From NCBI GenBank assembly GCA_964449325.1, contig CAYUYJ010000002.1:124001-188000 (forward strand): a DNA stretch of 64,000 bases. The letters are read 5' to 3'. Below the pieces are notes generated by a model that saw only the letters and a list, made by a program, of their open reading frames with translations, had not been told where the DNA came from and ran no database searches. Source of the stretch: RGIG3002 sp964449325. Lineage in GTDB: Bacteria > Bacillota > Clostridia > Lachnospirales > Lachnospiraceae. The translations under genes were made by a program, and so were the position numbers. Of this stretch, positions 51,883 to 61,844 are shown one piece after another. Each line of letters opens with the position of its first letter. Within the stretch, counting starts at the first letter, position 1.

Positions 51883-53961
51883 ATGGACTATAATACACCG
51901 GTGATACAGCTAAAAGGTGTGGGTGAAAAAACAGCGAAAGCATTTGAAAAACTTGGGATTCGGACAGTTGGCGAGTTGATACGTTTTTATCCGAGAGATT
52001 ATGAAAAATTTGAAGAGGTGGTTCCCCTTGCAGAAGTAAAAAAGGGAGAGGTGTGTGCCGTCAGAGTACGGCTTACAGGCTCTGTAACCGTGAAAAAAAT
52101 AAGAAATCTGACAATTTTAAATGCAGTTGCTTCGGATGGAACCGGAAAAATCAGGTTTACTTTTTTTAATATGCCTTTTCTCAGAAATGTATTAAAGCCG
52201 GGTGGAGTGTATTTGTTCCGTGGACTTGTACAGGAAAAAGAGGGTATTCCGTTGATGGAACAGCCCAAAATGTATAAAGAGGAAGAATACCGTAAGCTGC
52301 TTACCGCAATACAGCCCAAATATCCGCTGACGGCGGGGATTACCAATCATGCAGTAACAGCGGCAGTAAAGCAGGCACTTTCCAATTGCGTGCCGGAAGC
52401 GGAATTTCTTCCGGATTCCCTATGCGAAAAAGAGGGATTGATGAATCGGGAAGAGGCGGTGCATAATCTGCATTTTCCTTCTAATTTTGATATTCTTGTG
52501 GAAGCAAGAAAACGATTGGTATTTGAAGAGTTCTTTTTGTTTATTTTGGGGCTTCGGAAGGAAAAACAGGATAACGAAGAGGCAGACAGTCATTTTGTTT
52601 ATATGGAGACGGCTCAGACAAGCCGCTTTTTGGAACAACTTCCCTATTCTTTGACCGGTGCACAAAAAAGGGTATGGGAAGAAATCAAAGGGGATTTACA
52701 GGGGAAAAAACTGATGAACCGTCTGGTGCAGGGAGATGTGGGTTCAGGAAAAACCATTATTGCCGTGCTCGCCCTTCTGATGACGGTTTCAAACGGCTAT
52801 CAGGGAGCCATGATGGCACCAACGGAAGTATTGGCCAAACAGCATTTTGATTCTGTTACGGAATTGAATCGGAAATATCATATGGGAATCCACCCGGTGC
52901 TTCTAATCGGCTCCATGACTGCAAAAGAAAAACGGGAAGCGTATGAGCTGATTGCGGATGGAAGTGCAGATGTGGTTATCGGAACCCATGCTCTGATTCA
53001 GGAAAAGGTCATTTACAAAAATCTGTCCCTTGTGGTTACGGACGAACAGCACCGGTTCGGAGTAAAGCAGAGAGAAAAGCTGGCATTAAAAGGAGATATG
53101 CCTCATGTGCTTGTTATGAGTGCCACACCGATTCCGAGAACGTTGGCAATTATTCTTTATGGGGATTTGAAAGTTTCGATTATTGATGAGCTTCCGGCAG
53201 AACGACTTCCGATTAAGAACTGTGTGGTAGATACATCCTATCGGGAAAAAGCATACCGCTTCATAGAAAAAGAGGTGGCGGCAGGAAGACAGGTTTATGT
53301 GATTTGTCCTATGGTGGAAGAGGGAGAATCGGACGGAAATAATGCTACCTTGGAAAATGTGGAAAATGTAGTGGATTATACGCAGAAACTGAAAAGCTTT
53401 TTGTCGCCGACTATACAGGTAGCGTATCTGCATGGAAAAATGAAATCCGCAATGAAAAACGAAATCATGGAAGAATTTAAAAAGAAAAACATTGACGTTT
53501 TAGTTTCCACAACCGTTATTGAGGTTGGTATTAATGTTCCAAATGCAACCGTAATGATGGTGGAAAACGCAGAACGCTTCGGACTGGCACAGCTTCATCA
53601 GCTGCGAGGAAGAGTGGGGCGTGGTAATTATCAGTCCTATTGCATTTTTATCAGCAGTTCGGATAAAAAGGAAACGATGGAACGATTGGAAATATTGAAC
53701 CAATCCAATGACGGTTTTAAAATTGCCGAAGAGGACTTAAAAATGCGTGGTCCGGGAGAATTGTTCGGAGTCAGACAAAGCGGTGAGTTTGCCTTTCGAT
53801 TGGGGGATATTTATCAAGACGCCGTGCTTTTGAAAAGAGCAGGAGAGTGTGTGGATAAGCTTCTTTCAGAGGATGCTTTGCTTGAGAAAAAAGAAAACGA
53901 AAAATTAAGAAACTATTTAGAAACCGAGAACTGGAATCCGGTTGACTTTAGAACCATCTGA
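51883..53961 (+). CDS. recG: ATP-dependent DNA helicase RecG
   Basis: The 692-residue helicase has an N-terminal wedge/OB domain (about 1-220), Walker A GDVGSGKTI, motif II TDEQHRFG, and helicase C motifs ending QLRGRVGRGNYQSY. RecG remodels stalled forks and Holliday junctions. The ATG at 51883 follows GGAGGTGTTGTC. The length fits the family. It partners with ruvAB functionally but is not linked to it here. Confidence 0.97.
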   Translation: MDYNTPVIQLKGVGEKTAKAFEKLGIRTVGELIRFYPRDYEKFEEVVPLAEVKKGEVCAVRVRLTGSVTVKKIRNLTILNAVASDGTGKIRFTFFNMPFLRNVLKPGGVYLFRGLVQEKEGIPLMEQPKMYKEEEYRKLLTAIQPKYPLTAGITNHAVTAAVKQALSNCVPEAEFLPDSLCEKEGLMNREEAVHNLHFPSNFDILVEARKRLVFEEFFLFILGLRKEKQDNEEADSHFVYMETAQTSRFLEQLPYSLTGAQKRVWEEIKGDLQGKKLMNRLVQGDVGSGKTIIAVLALLMTVSNGYQGAMMAPTEVLAKQHFDSVTELNRKYHMGIHPVLLIGSMTAKEKREAYELIADGSADVVIGTHALIQEKVIYKNLSLVVTDEQHRFGVKQREKLALKGDMPHVLVMSATPIPRTLAIILYGDLKVSIIDELPAERLPIKNCVVDTSYREKAYRFIEKEVAAGRQVYVICPMVEEGESDGNNATLENVENVVDYTQKLKSFLSPTIQVAYLHGKMKSAMKNEIMEEFKKKNIDVLVSTTVIEVGINVPNATVMMVENAERFGLAQLHQLRGRVGRGNYQSYCIFISSSDKKETMERLEILNQSNDGFKIAEEDLKMRGPGELFGVRQSGEFAFRLGDIYQDAVLLKRAGECVDKLLSEDALLEKKENEKLRNYLETENWNPVDFRTI

Positions 53962-54028
53962 CAGTAAAATAAGAACAGATATGTCTGCACAGTACAGACA
54001 AAAAGTAACAGTTAAGGAGAGAAAAAGC

Positions 54029-54904
54029 GTGGCAAAAATCGCAATTGTAACAGATAGTAACAGCGGAATTACGCAGAAACAGGCAGAAGAGTATGGAGTG
54101 CATGTACTTCCGATGCCCTTTTTAATAAATGAAGAAACTTTTTTTGAAGATATATCTCTGACAGAGGAAGAATTTTATGAACGTTTGGAGAGTGGTGCCA
54201 ATATTAGTACAAGCCAGCCCTCACCGGAAAGTGTTATGAAGTTTTGGGATGGGCTTTTAAAGGAATATGATGAGATTGTGCATATCCCTATGAGTAGCGG
54301 ATTAAGTGGCTCCTGCCAGAGTGCATTAATGCTTGCACAGGATTATGAGGAGAAGGTGCAGGTTGTGAATAACCAGAGAATTTCGGTAACTCAGAGACAG
54401 TCTGTGTTAGATGCAAAGCTATTGGCAGATAAAGGAAGGAGCGCAAAGGAAATCAAGGATTTATTGGAAGAGGACAAGTTTAATTCCAGTATTTATATTA
54501 TGCTAGACACTTTGTACTACTTAAAAAAAGGTGGTCGAATTACCCCTGCGGCTGCAGCACTTGGTACGATTTTAAAGTTAAAACCGGTATTGCAGATACA
54601 GGGTGAAAAGCTGGATGCTTTTGCTAAGGCAAGAACCACCAATCAGGGAAAGAGCATTATGATAAATGCTATCAGTAATGACATTGAAAATCGTTTCGGT
54701 GGGCTGGCAAATGGGGCAGAAAATATTTATTTACAGATTGCCCATACAAAGAATGAAGAAGCAGCAATGAATTTGAAAAAGGAACTGGAGGAGCAGTTCC
54801 CGGGATATATGCCGATTTGTGTAAATCCGCTTTCCTTAAGCGTAGCATGTCATATCGGTCCCGGGTCACTGGCAATTGCATGTTGTAAGAAACTGCAGGT
54901 TTAG
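54029..54904 (+). CDS. DegV family protein (fatty acid-binding FakB-like)
   Basis: The 291-residue protein has the DegV fold with the fatty-acid site motifs KIAIVTDSNSGIT and ISTSQPSPESVMKFW. SSGLSGSCQSALML and KKGGRITPAAAALGTIL also match. DegV/FakB proteins present a fatty acid to FakA, which is encoded two genes upstream. The start is GTG at 54029 with AAGGAGAG seven bases upstream; earlier in-frame residues overlap recG and are not conserved-looking. It meets the minus-strand GNAT gene tail to tail with a four-base overlap. Confidence 0.92.
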   Translation: MAKIAIVTDSNSGITQKQAEEYGVHVLPMPFLINEETFFEDISLTEEEFYERLESGANISTSQPSPESVMKFWDGLLKEYDEIVHIPMSSGLSGSCQSALMLAQDYEEKVQVVNNQRISVTQRQSVLDAKLLADKGRSAKEIKDLLEEDKFNSSIYIMLDTLYYLKKGGRITPAAAALGTILKLKPVLQIQGEKLDAFAKARTTNQGKSIMINAISNDIENRFGGLANGAENIYLQIAHTKNEEAAMNLKKELEEQFPGYMPICVNPLSLSVACHIGPGSLAIACCKKLQV

Positions 54905-55488
54905 GGAAAGAGTTGTACCTTTTCCCTATAAACATCAGGTGGAAACATGGTGTGGTAAATCAAATCCACATCCTCGAAATAGTTTGCAGTATCAGCAGTG
55001 GCGGTATCATTTGTCGGCAAGTATAAAATCTGATAAGGTACTTCAAATAAAATACTGCACAGTCCGGTGGATACGGCACCGTTTCTGTGATAAAAGGCAA
55101 TCCGCTTTGTGCGGATTGTTTTTTCTTGTTCATTTTTTGCATAATCGGGATTCTCTGATTCAATATAAATTCCTTGTGCAAAGGTCAGTTCTTTTCGCAA
55201 TTTCTGCAAAAATTCGGAGCCTGTTCCGGTATTTCGATGTTCTTCCAAAACTGCGTAATAATCCAGAAGTAGTTTCTTTTCTGTAGGAACTACAAGAAAG
55301 AGAGCATAAGCAAACAGAGTATCCTCACAGAAAAGCCCATAGCCCATATAAAGCTTTTGATCTAAGTAGCGGCATACATTTTCCACAGGCTTTAATTCTG
55401 CCTTGGGAAAATGATGGACAGCGATGGTTTTATAGATTTCAATGATTTCCTTTTCGGAAAGCCTTCTGCAAATCAGGTTTTTTGTCAT
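54901..55488 (-). CDS. GNAT family N-acetyltransferase
   Basis: The 195-residue protein fits the GNAT fold. YAVLEEHRNTGTGSEFLQKL is the acetyl-CoA-binding motif A region, with Arg/Gly spacing looser than the classic Q/RxxGxG/A, followed by GIYIESENPD and FYHRNGA. The acceptor is unknown. ATG 55488 gives a sensible spacing to AAAGGAATGG; ATG 55497 would be too close. It runs in the same direction as the upstream rqcH gene. Confidence 0.78.
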   Translation of the reverse strand: MTKNLICRRLSEKEIIEIYKTIAVHHFPKAELKPVENVCRYLDQKLYMGYGLFCEDTLFAYALFLVVPTEKKLLLDYYAVLEEHRNTGTGSEFLQKLRKELTFAQGIYIESENPDYAKNEQEKTIRTKRIAFYHRNGAVSTGLCSILFEVPYQILYLPTNDTATADTANYFEDVDLIYHTMFPPDVYREKVQLFP

Positions 55489-55525
55489 GAATTCCATTCC
55501 TTTCGTAAATATTCTTGGCTTGGTT

Positions 55526-57265
55526 TTATTCCGTAACGAGCCTTATGCCGGAAATATCAGAGTCAATAATCATGGAATAATTGGTGTAATAAACTACAAA
55601 CCCGGGTTTGGCACCGTTTGGTTTTTTTACGTTTTTCTTTTCTGTGTAATCGATTTCCACCTTTTCCTGTTCTCTTCCTTTAGAATAGTAGGCAGCAAGG
55701 CGCCCCGCTTCCTCAAAGGTACGGTCAGGAAGTTCGTCACCGTTTGTTTTTACTACCACATGGGAGCCGGGATAGGTTTTGGAGTGAAACCACCAGTCGT
55801 TTCCGGTAGCAAATTTGAAGGTCAGCTCATCGTTTTGGAAATTATTTTTCCCAACATACATATGATAACCGTCACTGCTGATGTAGTGGAACGGTTTGCT
55901 TGTAATTTTCTGCTTCTTTGTACCATATTTTCTGCGGATATAACCGGCTTGTGTCAATTCCTCTTTAATCTGCACCAAATCCTCTTCCAGAAGTGCAATG
56001 TCGAGGGAAGCGGAAATGGATTCCAGATGCTCGATTTCCTGTTTTACCTCTACCGTCAGTTCGGAAAGGGCTTCGTAGGTACGTTTCAGTTTGCCGTATT
56101 TATCAAAATATTTCTTCGCATTTTCTCCGGGGGTTAAGAGCGGGTCTAACGGAATGGTAATCATTTCATTTGTATAATAATTTAAGGCTTCCATGGATTT
56201 TGCTCCCGGTTCCACACCATAGCCGTAGGTATTAATCAGTTCTCCGTAGACCTTGTATTTGTCTCTTTTTTCCGTATCCTTCATTTGGCGAAGCTGTAAA
56301 TCGTATTTTTTTACATTACGTTCCAATGCGGTCTGCACAATTTTGCGTAAATCCACGGACTTCTGGCGGATGCGGGTAACGGTATTTTTTTCCGCATAAT
56401 ATTGTTCCAACAATGCGGAAATGGAATTGTAGGAGACAGAAGCATCCTCATGGTATATTGTAAGGGGAACCGCGGCAAATTCCACCGGTGTTTTGTTCTC
56501 ATATACGATACTGGGCGCGAAGCTTCCGTTTTTTACGTCTTCCATCAGAGAGGAAAAAGCTTGGAAAAGTGCTTCTTTTTGTGCTTCTTCAAGACTTGGG
56601 GCAGGCTGGTCTGCATCCACGCCGGCACGGGAGCACAACTCTTGTGCAATCACAGGAGAAATTCCGGTGAAAGTAGAATAGAGTGCCTTAAAAACAGGAA
56701 GCGCCTTTTCAAATACGGCAGGGTAAAAGTCCTCTCTTGTCAGTGCAAGCGGATTTTTCTTATCCTGTGTTTCGGGGATAAAATAATCCCGTCCCGGAAG
56801 TACTTCCCGGACAGAACTGACCATGCCGGAAATATGCTTAATGCTGTCGATGATTTTATTATCCTCATTGCAGAAAATAATATTGCTGTGTTTTCCCATA
56901 ATTTCCACAACAAGAGTTTTTTTGCACAAGTCACCAAGCTCATCCAAGTGCTCAATGTCAATCCGAACAATCCGCTCCAGACCGGGTTGGGAAATGCCTG
57001 TGATTCTGCCGTTCTGGATGTGTTTTCTTAAAAGCATACAGAAATTCGGAGCAGTCATAGGGCTTGGCTTATTGTTTTCTGTTAAATAAATTAAAGGAAG
57101 GGAAGCACCGGCAGAAATGAGAAGGCGCTTTTGTCCCCTTTCGGTTTTTAGTGTAAGCAGAAGCTCGTCTGCCTCCGGTTGTGCAATTTTATAAATACGA
57201 CTGCCAAGTAGGGAGTCGTTACATTCTTTTACGATAGCGGCAATGGTAATTCCGTCAAATGCCAT
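55526..57265 (-). CDS. rqcH: Rqc2/RqcH ribosome quality control factor (NFACT family)
   Basis: The 579-residue protein has NFACT-N (FDGITIAAIVKECNDSLLGSRI, then LLLTLKTERG), a coiled-coil middle (about 270-430) and NFACT-R with DWWFHSKTYPGSHVVVKTNG. RqcH binds stalled 50S subunits and adds alanine tails to the nascent chain. The DR dipeptide of NFACT-N is not obvious. ATG 57265 is chosen because AGAGGTGA lies six bases upstream. A TGCTATACT extended -10 element lies at about 57322-57329 on the same strand. Confidence 0.92.
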   Translation of the reverse strand: MAFDGITIAAIVKECNDSLLGSRIYKIAQPEADELLLTLKTERGQKRLLISAGASLPLIYLTENNKPSPMTAPNFCMLLRKHIQNGRITGISQPGLERIVRIDIEHLDELGDLCKKTLVVEIMGKHSNIIFCNEDNKIIDSIKHISGMVSSVREVLPGRDYFIPETQDKKNPLALTREDFYPAVFEKALPVFKALYSTFTGISPVIAQELCSRAGVDADQPAPSLEEAQKEALFQAFSSLMEDVKNGSFAPSIVYENKTPVEFAAVPLTIYHEDASVSYNSISALLEQYYAEKNTVTRIRQKSVDLRKIVQTALERNVKKYDLQLRQMKDTEKRDKYKVYGELINTYGYGVEPGAKSMEALNYYTNEMITIPLDPLLTPGENAKKYFDKYGKLKRTYEALSELTVEVKQEIEHLESISASLDIALLEEDLVQIKEELTQAGYIRRKYGTKKQKITSKPFHYISSDGYHMYVGKNNFQNDELTFKFATGNDWWFHSKTYPGSHVVVKTNGDELPDRTFEEAGRLAAYYSKGREQEKVEIDYTEKKNVKKPNGAKPGFVVYYTNYSMIIDSDISGIRLVTE

Positions 57266-57364
57266 GAAGGTCACCTCTTTCTGAAAAGATAAAATCAGTG
57301 CGTTTGAACACTAATGTATCTAGTATAGCAGATGTGGGAGGAAAAGACATAGAGTTTTTCTAAA

Positions 57365-57428
57365 TAGACAAAATATTTTAAATATAATATACTAATTGTA
57401 ATTGTTAAAGTATTCAAAAAGAGAATAC
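57365..57428 (+). promoter_or_regulatory. Promoter with downstream dyad upstream of the 57.5-64 kb cluster
   Basis: TAGACA (57365-57370), a 17-base spacer and TATACT (57388-57393) form a promoter. A dyad GTATTC-N7-GAATAC lies at 57410-57428, just after the predicted start site. This position suits a repressor operator. No candidate regulator is encoded next to it. Confidence 0.55.
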
Positions 57429-57510
57429 ATAAATTGCTGAGGGTTTATCTATATACAATCGATAAAGACTATGTAAGCGTAATAAATCGAAAACAGAAAG
57501 GAGAAAAAGA

Positions 57511-59235
57511 ATGAAAAAATACAGAATCGGACAACTATGTGCAGCTTTTATAATGAGCGGTATATTAATGGCGTGTGGCGGTAATGCCGAATCGGGTGAA
57601 ACGGCTTCAGGGAAAGAGAATGGAACCGAGGAGGTAATACAACAGGAAAGTACTACAGAGACTTTGACAGAAACTGTGTCAGAGATAGCACAGACATCGG
57701 TTGATACAGGTGAATTTGATAGTACCTACAATATGCTTATCGGGTATTGGTATGATGACAGTGAAGGGGTTACTTACTATGTGGATTCCTTCATAAAAGA
57801 TGGTGGGAAGACCTATATTGTCACAAAGTCCAATGAACCGGACAACTGGTATCAACTTGTCATCGAGTCGGTAAGTGAAGAGAACAACGATGTAACACAG
57901 GACCAATACTATAATTATACAATTGAAATGAAGCTTTCTGATAAGACAGGAAATGAGTCAGAACAGATGATGTATATTCTGGAGAACAGATATAACTCTT
58001 ATCCCGAAATATATATGTATCTGGTAGAGGGAGATAAGGTAACCACATTAAAAATGCTTCCTACCAATGATGTTTCAATGATTTCTTCCGTCATAGCATA
58101 TATGCAGTATATGAGACCAACTATTGCGGATAACGGCGAGATTGCATTGGAAGAAGTAAAGCTTGAAAGTACGGATTATGTGGCATTGGATTATCTGATT
58201 ATCACGGAGGACGGTAGTCCGAATACGGATTATTGGCTTTTTAATGAAGGTTTTGAAGGATATTACTGCTTTAAACGAAAAGAGAATACAGGAACCTATC
58301 TGTTTGATGCTTACTATGAGGATGCCACAATGAAAGACAAGCTGCAAGATTACTATCCATTTGGAGGTATTGAATGGAGCACGGCGGTGATAGAGAATCC
58401 GTATATGAATTATACAGTGGCAGAGGTTCCGCAGGATGTATTCTCCGGTTATGTGATTAAAAATAAGGATGATATAGGATATTTTTATCAGGCGGCTGAC
58501 AATATGAAAATGGATTCCATTAGTTTTGGAGATTATTATTTATTAAATATATTGGTAGATGGTTGTAAGCTGTCGGTTGATTTTATGAACGAAGAAAGCT
58601 TCATAGAGATAGTTAACCAAGATTCTACTGTTCCTAAATTTGTGGAAGCAGATTTGGAAGCATATAAGAATGAAAAAGATACCAATATATACATGACTTG
58701 TAATGATATGTATTTTAAGATAAAAGACAATTCTGACATCACAGTAGACGTACTAAGAAAGCTTGCAGGTTGTTTTTCTGACAAAATCGGTGAGGATATA
58801 AGAGTCTTCTTACAGGAAAGTATGGCATACAATGGCGTTAGTTGTCAGGCGCAGCTTCAATTTACAGAAGTGCAGCAGTCCGATTTCTCCTCTAACGGAT
58901 TGTCCCATATTTATGCCGAGTATGGGAACAATGTGCGTGTGAAGTATTTCTTTGATGAGAGTGTTGAAAATTATATCAGTACGAATTATGACCCCAATGA
59001 CCCCAATACACCGACGGTAAGAGGGTTTGTATATGACTCCTATTATGACTATGAGGATTACGAGATATTCTTTTACAAAAATACAAGTATCAACGAATAT
59101 CAAAAAATGGTAATACATAAACCCAATCAGCCCAGAATGTTTATGGAAATTTATGATACTTCTGTGGAGTATGGGGACGAGTGTACAGAGGAACATTTTA
59201 TAAACATATTTGAAAGCATGTATGCGCAGGAATAA
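57511..59235 (+). CDS. Large secreted lipoprotein of unknown function
   Basis: The 574-residue protein has a signal peptide with lipobox ILMACGG at about 18-24, a Thr/Glu/Ser-rich linker to about 70 and an acidic, Tyr-rich soluble region with no motif I recognise. It contains repeated short acidic aromatic patches such as YWYDDSEGVTYYVD and YDSYYDYEDYEIFF. AAAGGAG lies before the ATG. It is the first gene after a promoter and heads five same-strand genes with short gaps. Topology is clear; function is not. Confidence 0.7.
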   Translation: MKKYRIGQLCAAFIMSGILMACGGNAESGETASGKENGTEEVIQQESTTETLTETVSEIAQTSVDTGEFDSTYNMLIGYWYDDSEGVTYYVDSFIKDGGKTYIVTKSNEPDNWYQLVIESVSEENNDVTQDQYYNYTIEMKLSDKTGNESEQMMYILENRYNSYPEIYMYLVEGDKVTTLKMLPTNDVSMISSVIAYMQYMRPTIADNGEIALEEVKLESTDYVALDYLIITEDGSPNTDYWLFNEGFEGYYCFKRKENTGTYLFDAYYEDATMKDKLQDYYPFGGIEWSTAVIENPYMNYTVAEVPQDVFSGYVIKNKDDIGYFYQAADNMKMDSISFGDYYLLNILVDGCKLSVDFMNEESFIEIVNQDSTVPKFVEADLEAYKNEKDTNIYMTCNDMYFKIKDNSDITVDVLRKLAGCFSDKIGEDIRVFLQESMAYNGVSCQAQLQFTEVQQSDFSSNGLSHIYAEYGNNVRVKYFFDESVENYISTNYDPNDPNTPTVRGFVYDSYYDYEDYEIFFYKNTSINEYQKMVIHKPNQPRMFMEIYDTSVEYGDECTEEHFINIFESMYAQE

Positions 59236-59259
59236 TAAAGGAAGGGAGAATAGTGCTTT

Positions 59260-61008
59260 ATGGAAAAATTTCTTCGATTTTTTTTGTTGAATAAAAAGGT
59301 GAGAAAAGGGCAGGCCGGCACATTGTTGACCTGTCTGGGAAAATATATCGGAGTGTGGATTGCCTTAGTAATTGTACAAGCTGTTTTAAACAGAATACCG
59401 CTTTTGAAAAACTTAAGTTATAATCTTTTAATCATTTATCAATGGTATATGGTTATAGGCAGTATACTGGCACTGGTACAGTTTGCTTCCAATTTGTCTT
59501 ATGAAAATGTGGTGTTTTATGAAAAGGAAGATGTGCTTCACTTTGTGAAATCAAAGCAGTATGTTAAAGCAAAAGCAACAGTAGGAATTGGACTACTGGT
59601 GTTATACCTGATTCCACATGGAGGTTATTCTGCTAAAACAGTAAAGCAGACGGTTGCCAACTCTACAAAGGAAGAAATGCAGGAAAGTGCGGAACAGGAA
59701 AGCACACAGATGGTACAGAAAGAAGTACAGGAAGCGGAAGAAATGGAACAGGCAGAGACTGCGCCCGTTGTAACGCAGGAACAGAAGGAATTCTATGAAA
59801 AGGTAAAGGGCTTCTGGAAGGGGGATGACATTGATTATGCCTTTATCAAATGGAAGGATGACTATGTATTCGTGAATTCTGACAGCTATGGTGATGCAAT
59901 GACCAATGAGGATTTTTACATTGCCTTTTATACAGTAGAGAAGTTTGAACAAAATGGGGATGAGTTCAAAGCAACACTGCGAGATAAGGAGGAGAAGGTA
60001 TATCTCCTTGAGTATATCAAAAGTAAGAGTGGCATAAATATATTAAAAATCAAAGAGGAAACACAAGAGGACTGGCAGATGCTGACCGATAATAACTGTG
60101 CTTCTTATGAGGAATTTCTTGCAAACGTGGGATATTCTTTTTGCTGGCTGGAGTTGTCCTACTTTGATTACAAGGATAATGTTATGCCCTATGTAGCTTC
60201 CTTTAAAGTGAACGAAAAGGACAAGTATTGTCTGCTTGACGTGACAGAGCAATATGAAGGAAAAGAACTGCTGTTGTGTAATTCCGATACAATCACAGTG
60301 CTGACGGACAGTGAAGGATTTGTCAGACCGATTTACAGAACATATTCTTTTAAAAATCTGGAGCGGTATGAGCCTGAGAAAAAGACACTTTGGGCATATT
60401 ATGACGGTGGTACGAGCGGACCCAGCTTTTACACGTGTGAAACATATGATGAAGAGTGTGGAGGCTGGCGGACAGAGGAACATGATGCGGTAAGCGAAAT
60501 CAGTTATATTCAGGATAACTGCGAACCCGTCTTTTTCAGCCCGTTAGGAGAAGATTATGAAGCAGCGTATGCAGAGGAATTAGAGCGTCAGGAGAAAGAG
60601 GCACAGGCTAAGGCGGATGCAACGATTACTTTTGATGAAAGCATGGTGATTACAGAACCGGTGGAGTCCTATATCGGAACTTTTTATAATCAGTCTTTTC
60701 CATTGGAGATTACGGAAATCTCAGAGGATATGGTTACTTTGAAGATTATTACAGGTCAGGATGATTCCATGCATTCAATAGGCTTGGGAAAGAGAGTTTT
60801 GGCAGATGACATTCCGGAGGGAATGGCAGTGTACTCTGTAGCAGGTCTTGTCCTTACGGATACCCATGGGAACAGTATTAATGCAAATTATGCTGTTATG
60901 CTGGTGCTTAAGCCGGATGGAGCGATTTTTATAAAGAATATAGATGAGTTGAAACCGGAATTTGAATTGCCGGAAGGAACTTACCGCAGGAAAGAAGAAT
61001 CGGATTAA
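59260..61008 (+). CDS. Membrane protein with large C-terminal domain, unknown function
   Basis: The 582-residue protein has two or three N-terminal membrane helices (about 25-45, 55-75 and 107-122), a Gln/Glu-rich low-complexity linker (about 125-175) and a soluble remainder. The first part of that soluble region (KGFWKGDDIDYAFIKWKDDYVFVN) looks like the opening of the neighbouring lipoprotein's domain (LIGYWYDDSEGVTYYVD), so the two may be related. A second Glu/Ala-rich helix (about 440-460) precedes a terminal beta-rich domain. AAGGAAGGGAG lies upstream; the gap to the lipoprotein gene is 24 bases. Confidence 0.65.
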   Translation: MEKFLRFFLLNKKVRKGQAGTLLTCLGKYIGVWIALVIVQAVLNRIPLLKNLSYNLLIIYQWYMVIGSILALVQFASNLSYENVVFYEKEDVLHFVKSKQYVKAKATVGIGLLVLYLIPHGGYSAKTVKQTVANSTKEEMQESAEQESTQMVQKEVQEAEEMEQAETAPVVTQEQKEFYEKVKGFWKGDDIDYAFIKWKDDYVFVNSDSYGDAMTNEDFYIAFYTVEKFEQNGDEFKATLRDKEEKVYLLEYIKSKSGINILKIKEETQEDWQMLTDNNCASYEEFLANVGYSFCWLELSYFDYKDNVMPYVASFKVNEKDKYCLLDVTEQYEGKELLLCNSDTITVLTDSEGFVRPIYRTYSFKNLERYEPEKKTLWAYYDGGTSGPSFYTCETYDEECGGWRTEEHDAVSEISYIQDNCEPVFFSPLGEDYEAAYAEELERQEKEAQAKADATITFDESMVITEPVESYIGTFYNQSFPLEITEISEDMVTLKIITGQDDSMHSIGLGKRVLADDIPEGMAVYSVAGLVLTDTHGNSINANYAVMLVLKPDGAIFIKNIDELKPEFELPEGTYRRKEESD

Positions 61009-61082
61009 GTTAAAAATTTGAGGGTTTTCCATTCTGACAACGATTATAGTATTGAAAGCGTTAAGGAAGGGAGGAGCAAGGT

Positions 61083-61844
61083 ATGATGACACAGGATATG
61101 GCAGATGAGATAAATCGGCTGAAAAATATTGAAATCATGGAGGGGATGAAAGTTCCTGTTCCACATTTCTTCTATATTCAGCGATACGGAAGAGAAATAG
61201 GAGAACAGATGGAGGATATTCTTTCCTGTATCAACAAGAAGTCATGGTTTTTGTTTCGGACAGATGCTGTTTTTAGGCAGGAGGGGTTGTTTAGAAGCTT
61301 TCTGTTGGAGTTAGAGAAGCATACGAAGCTTGGCAGGGAATATCAGGAGTGTGTGGTGCTTGAACTGGATGAGGACATCTGTCATCAAGAGGAATTTCCT
61401 AAACTTTTGGAATATCTCAAATCAAAAGAAGAACAGTTCTTTTTCTTATTTACAATGAAGAAGTCACGGAATACTGTTTCCATACAACGGAGTATGGAGC
61501 AGTATTTTTTTGTGAGGACAATCTATGCAGGGCAGTTTCGGGTAGAGGAACAGCTTGACATCATAAGAAATACCTGTGAGGAATATCATTGCAGGTTGAG
61601 TGAGAAAGCAGTACAGATTCTTTGGGATGGTTTGGAAAATAAAAAATGGGAGGAAAACGAGTTTGTTGCATGCAGACTAAAGAATAGTGTATGCAAACTG
61701 CTATATGAAGAGGTTCTAAAGGGGGAATTCAAAGAACAGCAGATAACAACAGAAATGGCATTTAAGCTTTTAGAGCACATGGATAATGAAATGGTGAAAA
61801 AGGTAGCAATCGGTTTTTGCAAGGGAGGTTATTCTTATGAATAG
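61083..61844 (+). CDS. AAA-like protein without a recognisable P-loop, unknown function
   Basis: The 253-residue cytosolic protein has an ECVVLELDEDI strand that looks like Walker B at about 90-100, a sensor-like FFFLFTMKKSRNTVSIQRSM region and a helical stretch (QLDIIRNTCEEYHCRLSEKAVQILWDGL) like an AAA lid. The position where a P-loop is expected (HFFYIQRYGREIGEQ) lacks one. GGAAGGGAGGAG precedes the ATG. It overlaps the VirD4-like gene by eight bases, so the two are translated together. I suspect a degenerate AAA partner of that ATPase; this is weak inference. Confidence 0.5.
   Translation: MMTQDMADEINRLKNIEIMEGMKVPVPHFFYIQRYGREIGEQMEDILSCINKKSWFLFRTDAVFRQEGLFRSFLLELEKHTKLGREYQECVVLELDEDICHQEEFPKLLEYLKSKEEQFFFLFTMKKSRNTVSIQRSMEQYFFVRTIYAGQFRVEEQLDIIRNTCEEYHCRLSEKAVQILWDGLENKKWEENEFVACRLKNSVCKLLYEEVLKGEFKEQQITTEMAFKLLEHMDNEMVKKVAIGFCKGGYSYE

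Noticed and set aside
55442..57031. Several plus-strand frames opposite rqcH (up to 231 codons)
   Set aside because: They lie antisense to a well-supported conserved gene and look like frame shadows rich in Phe and Leu.
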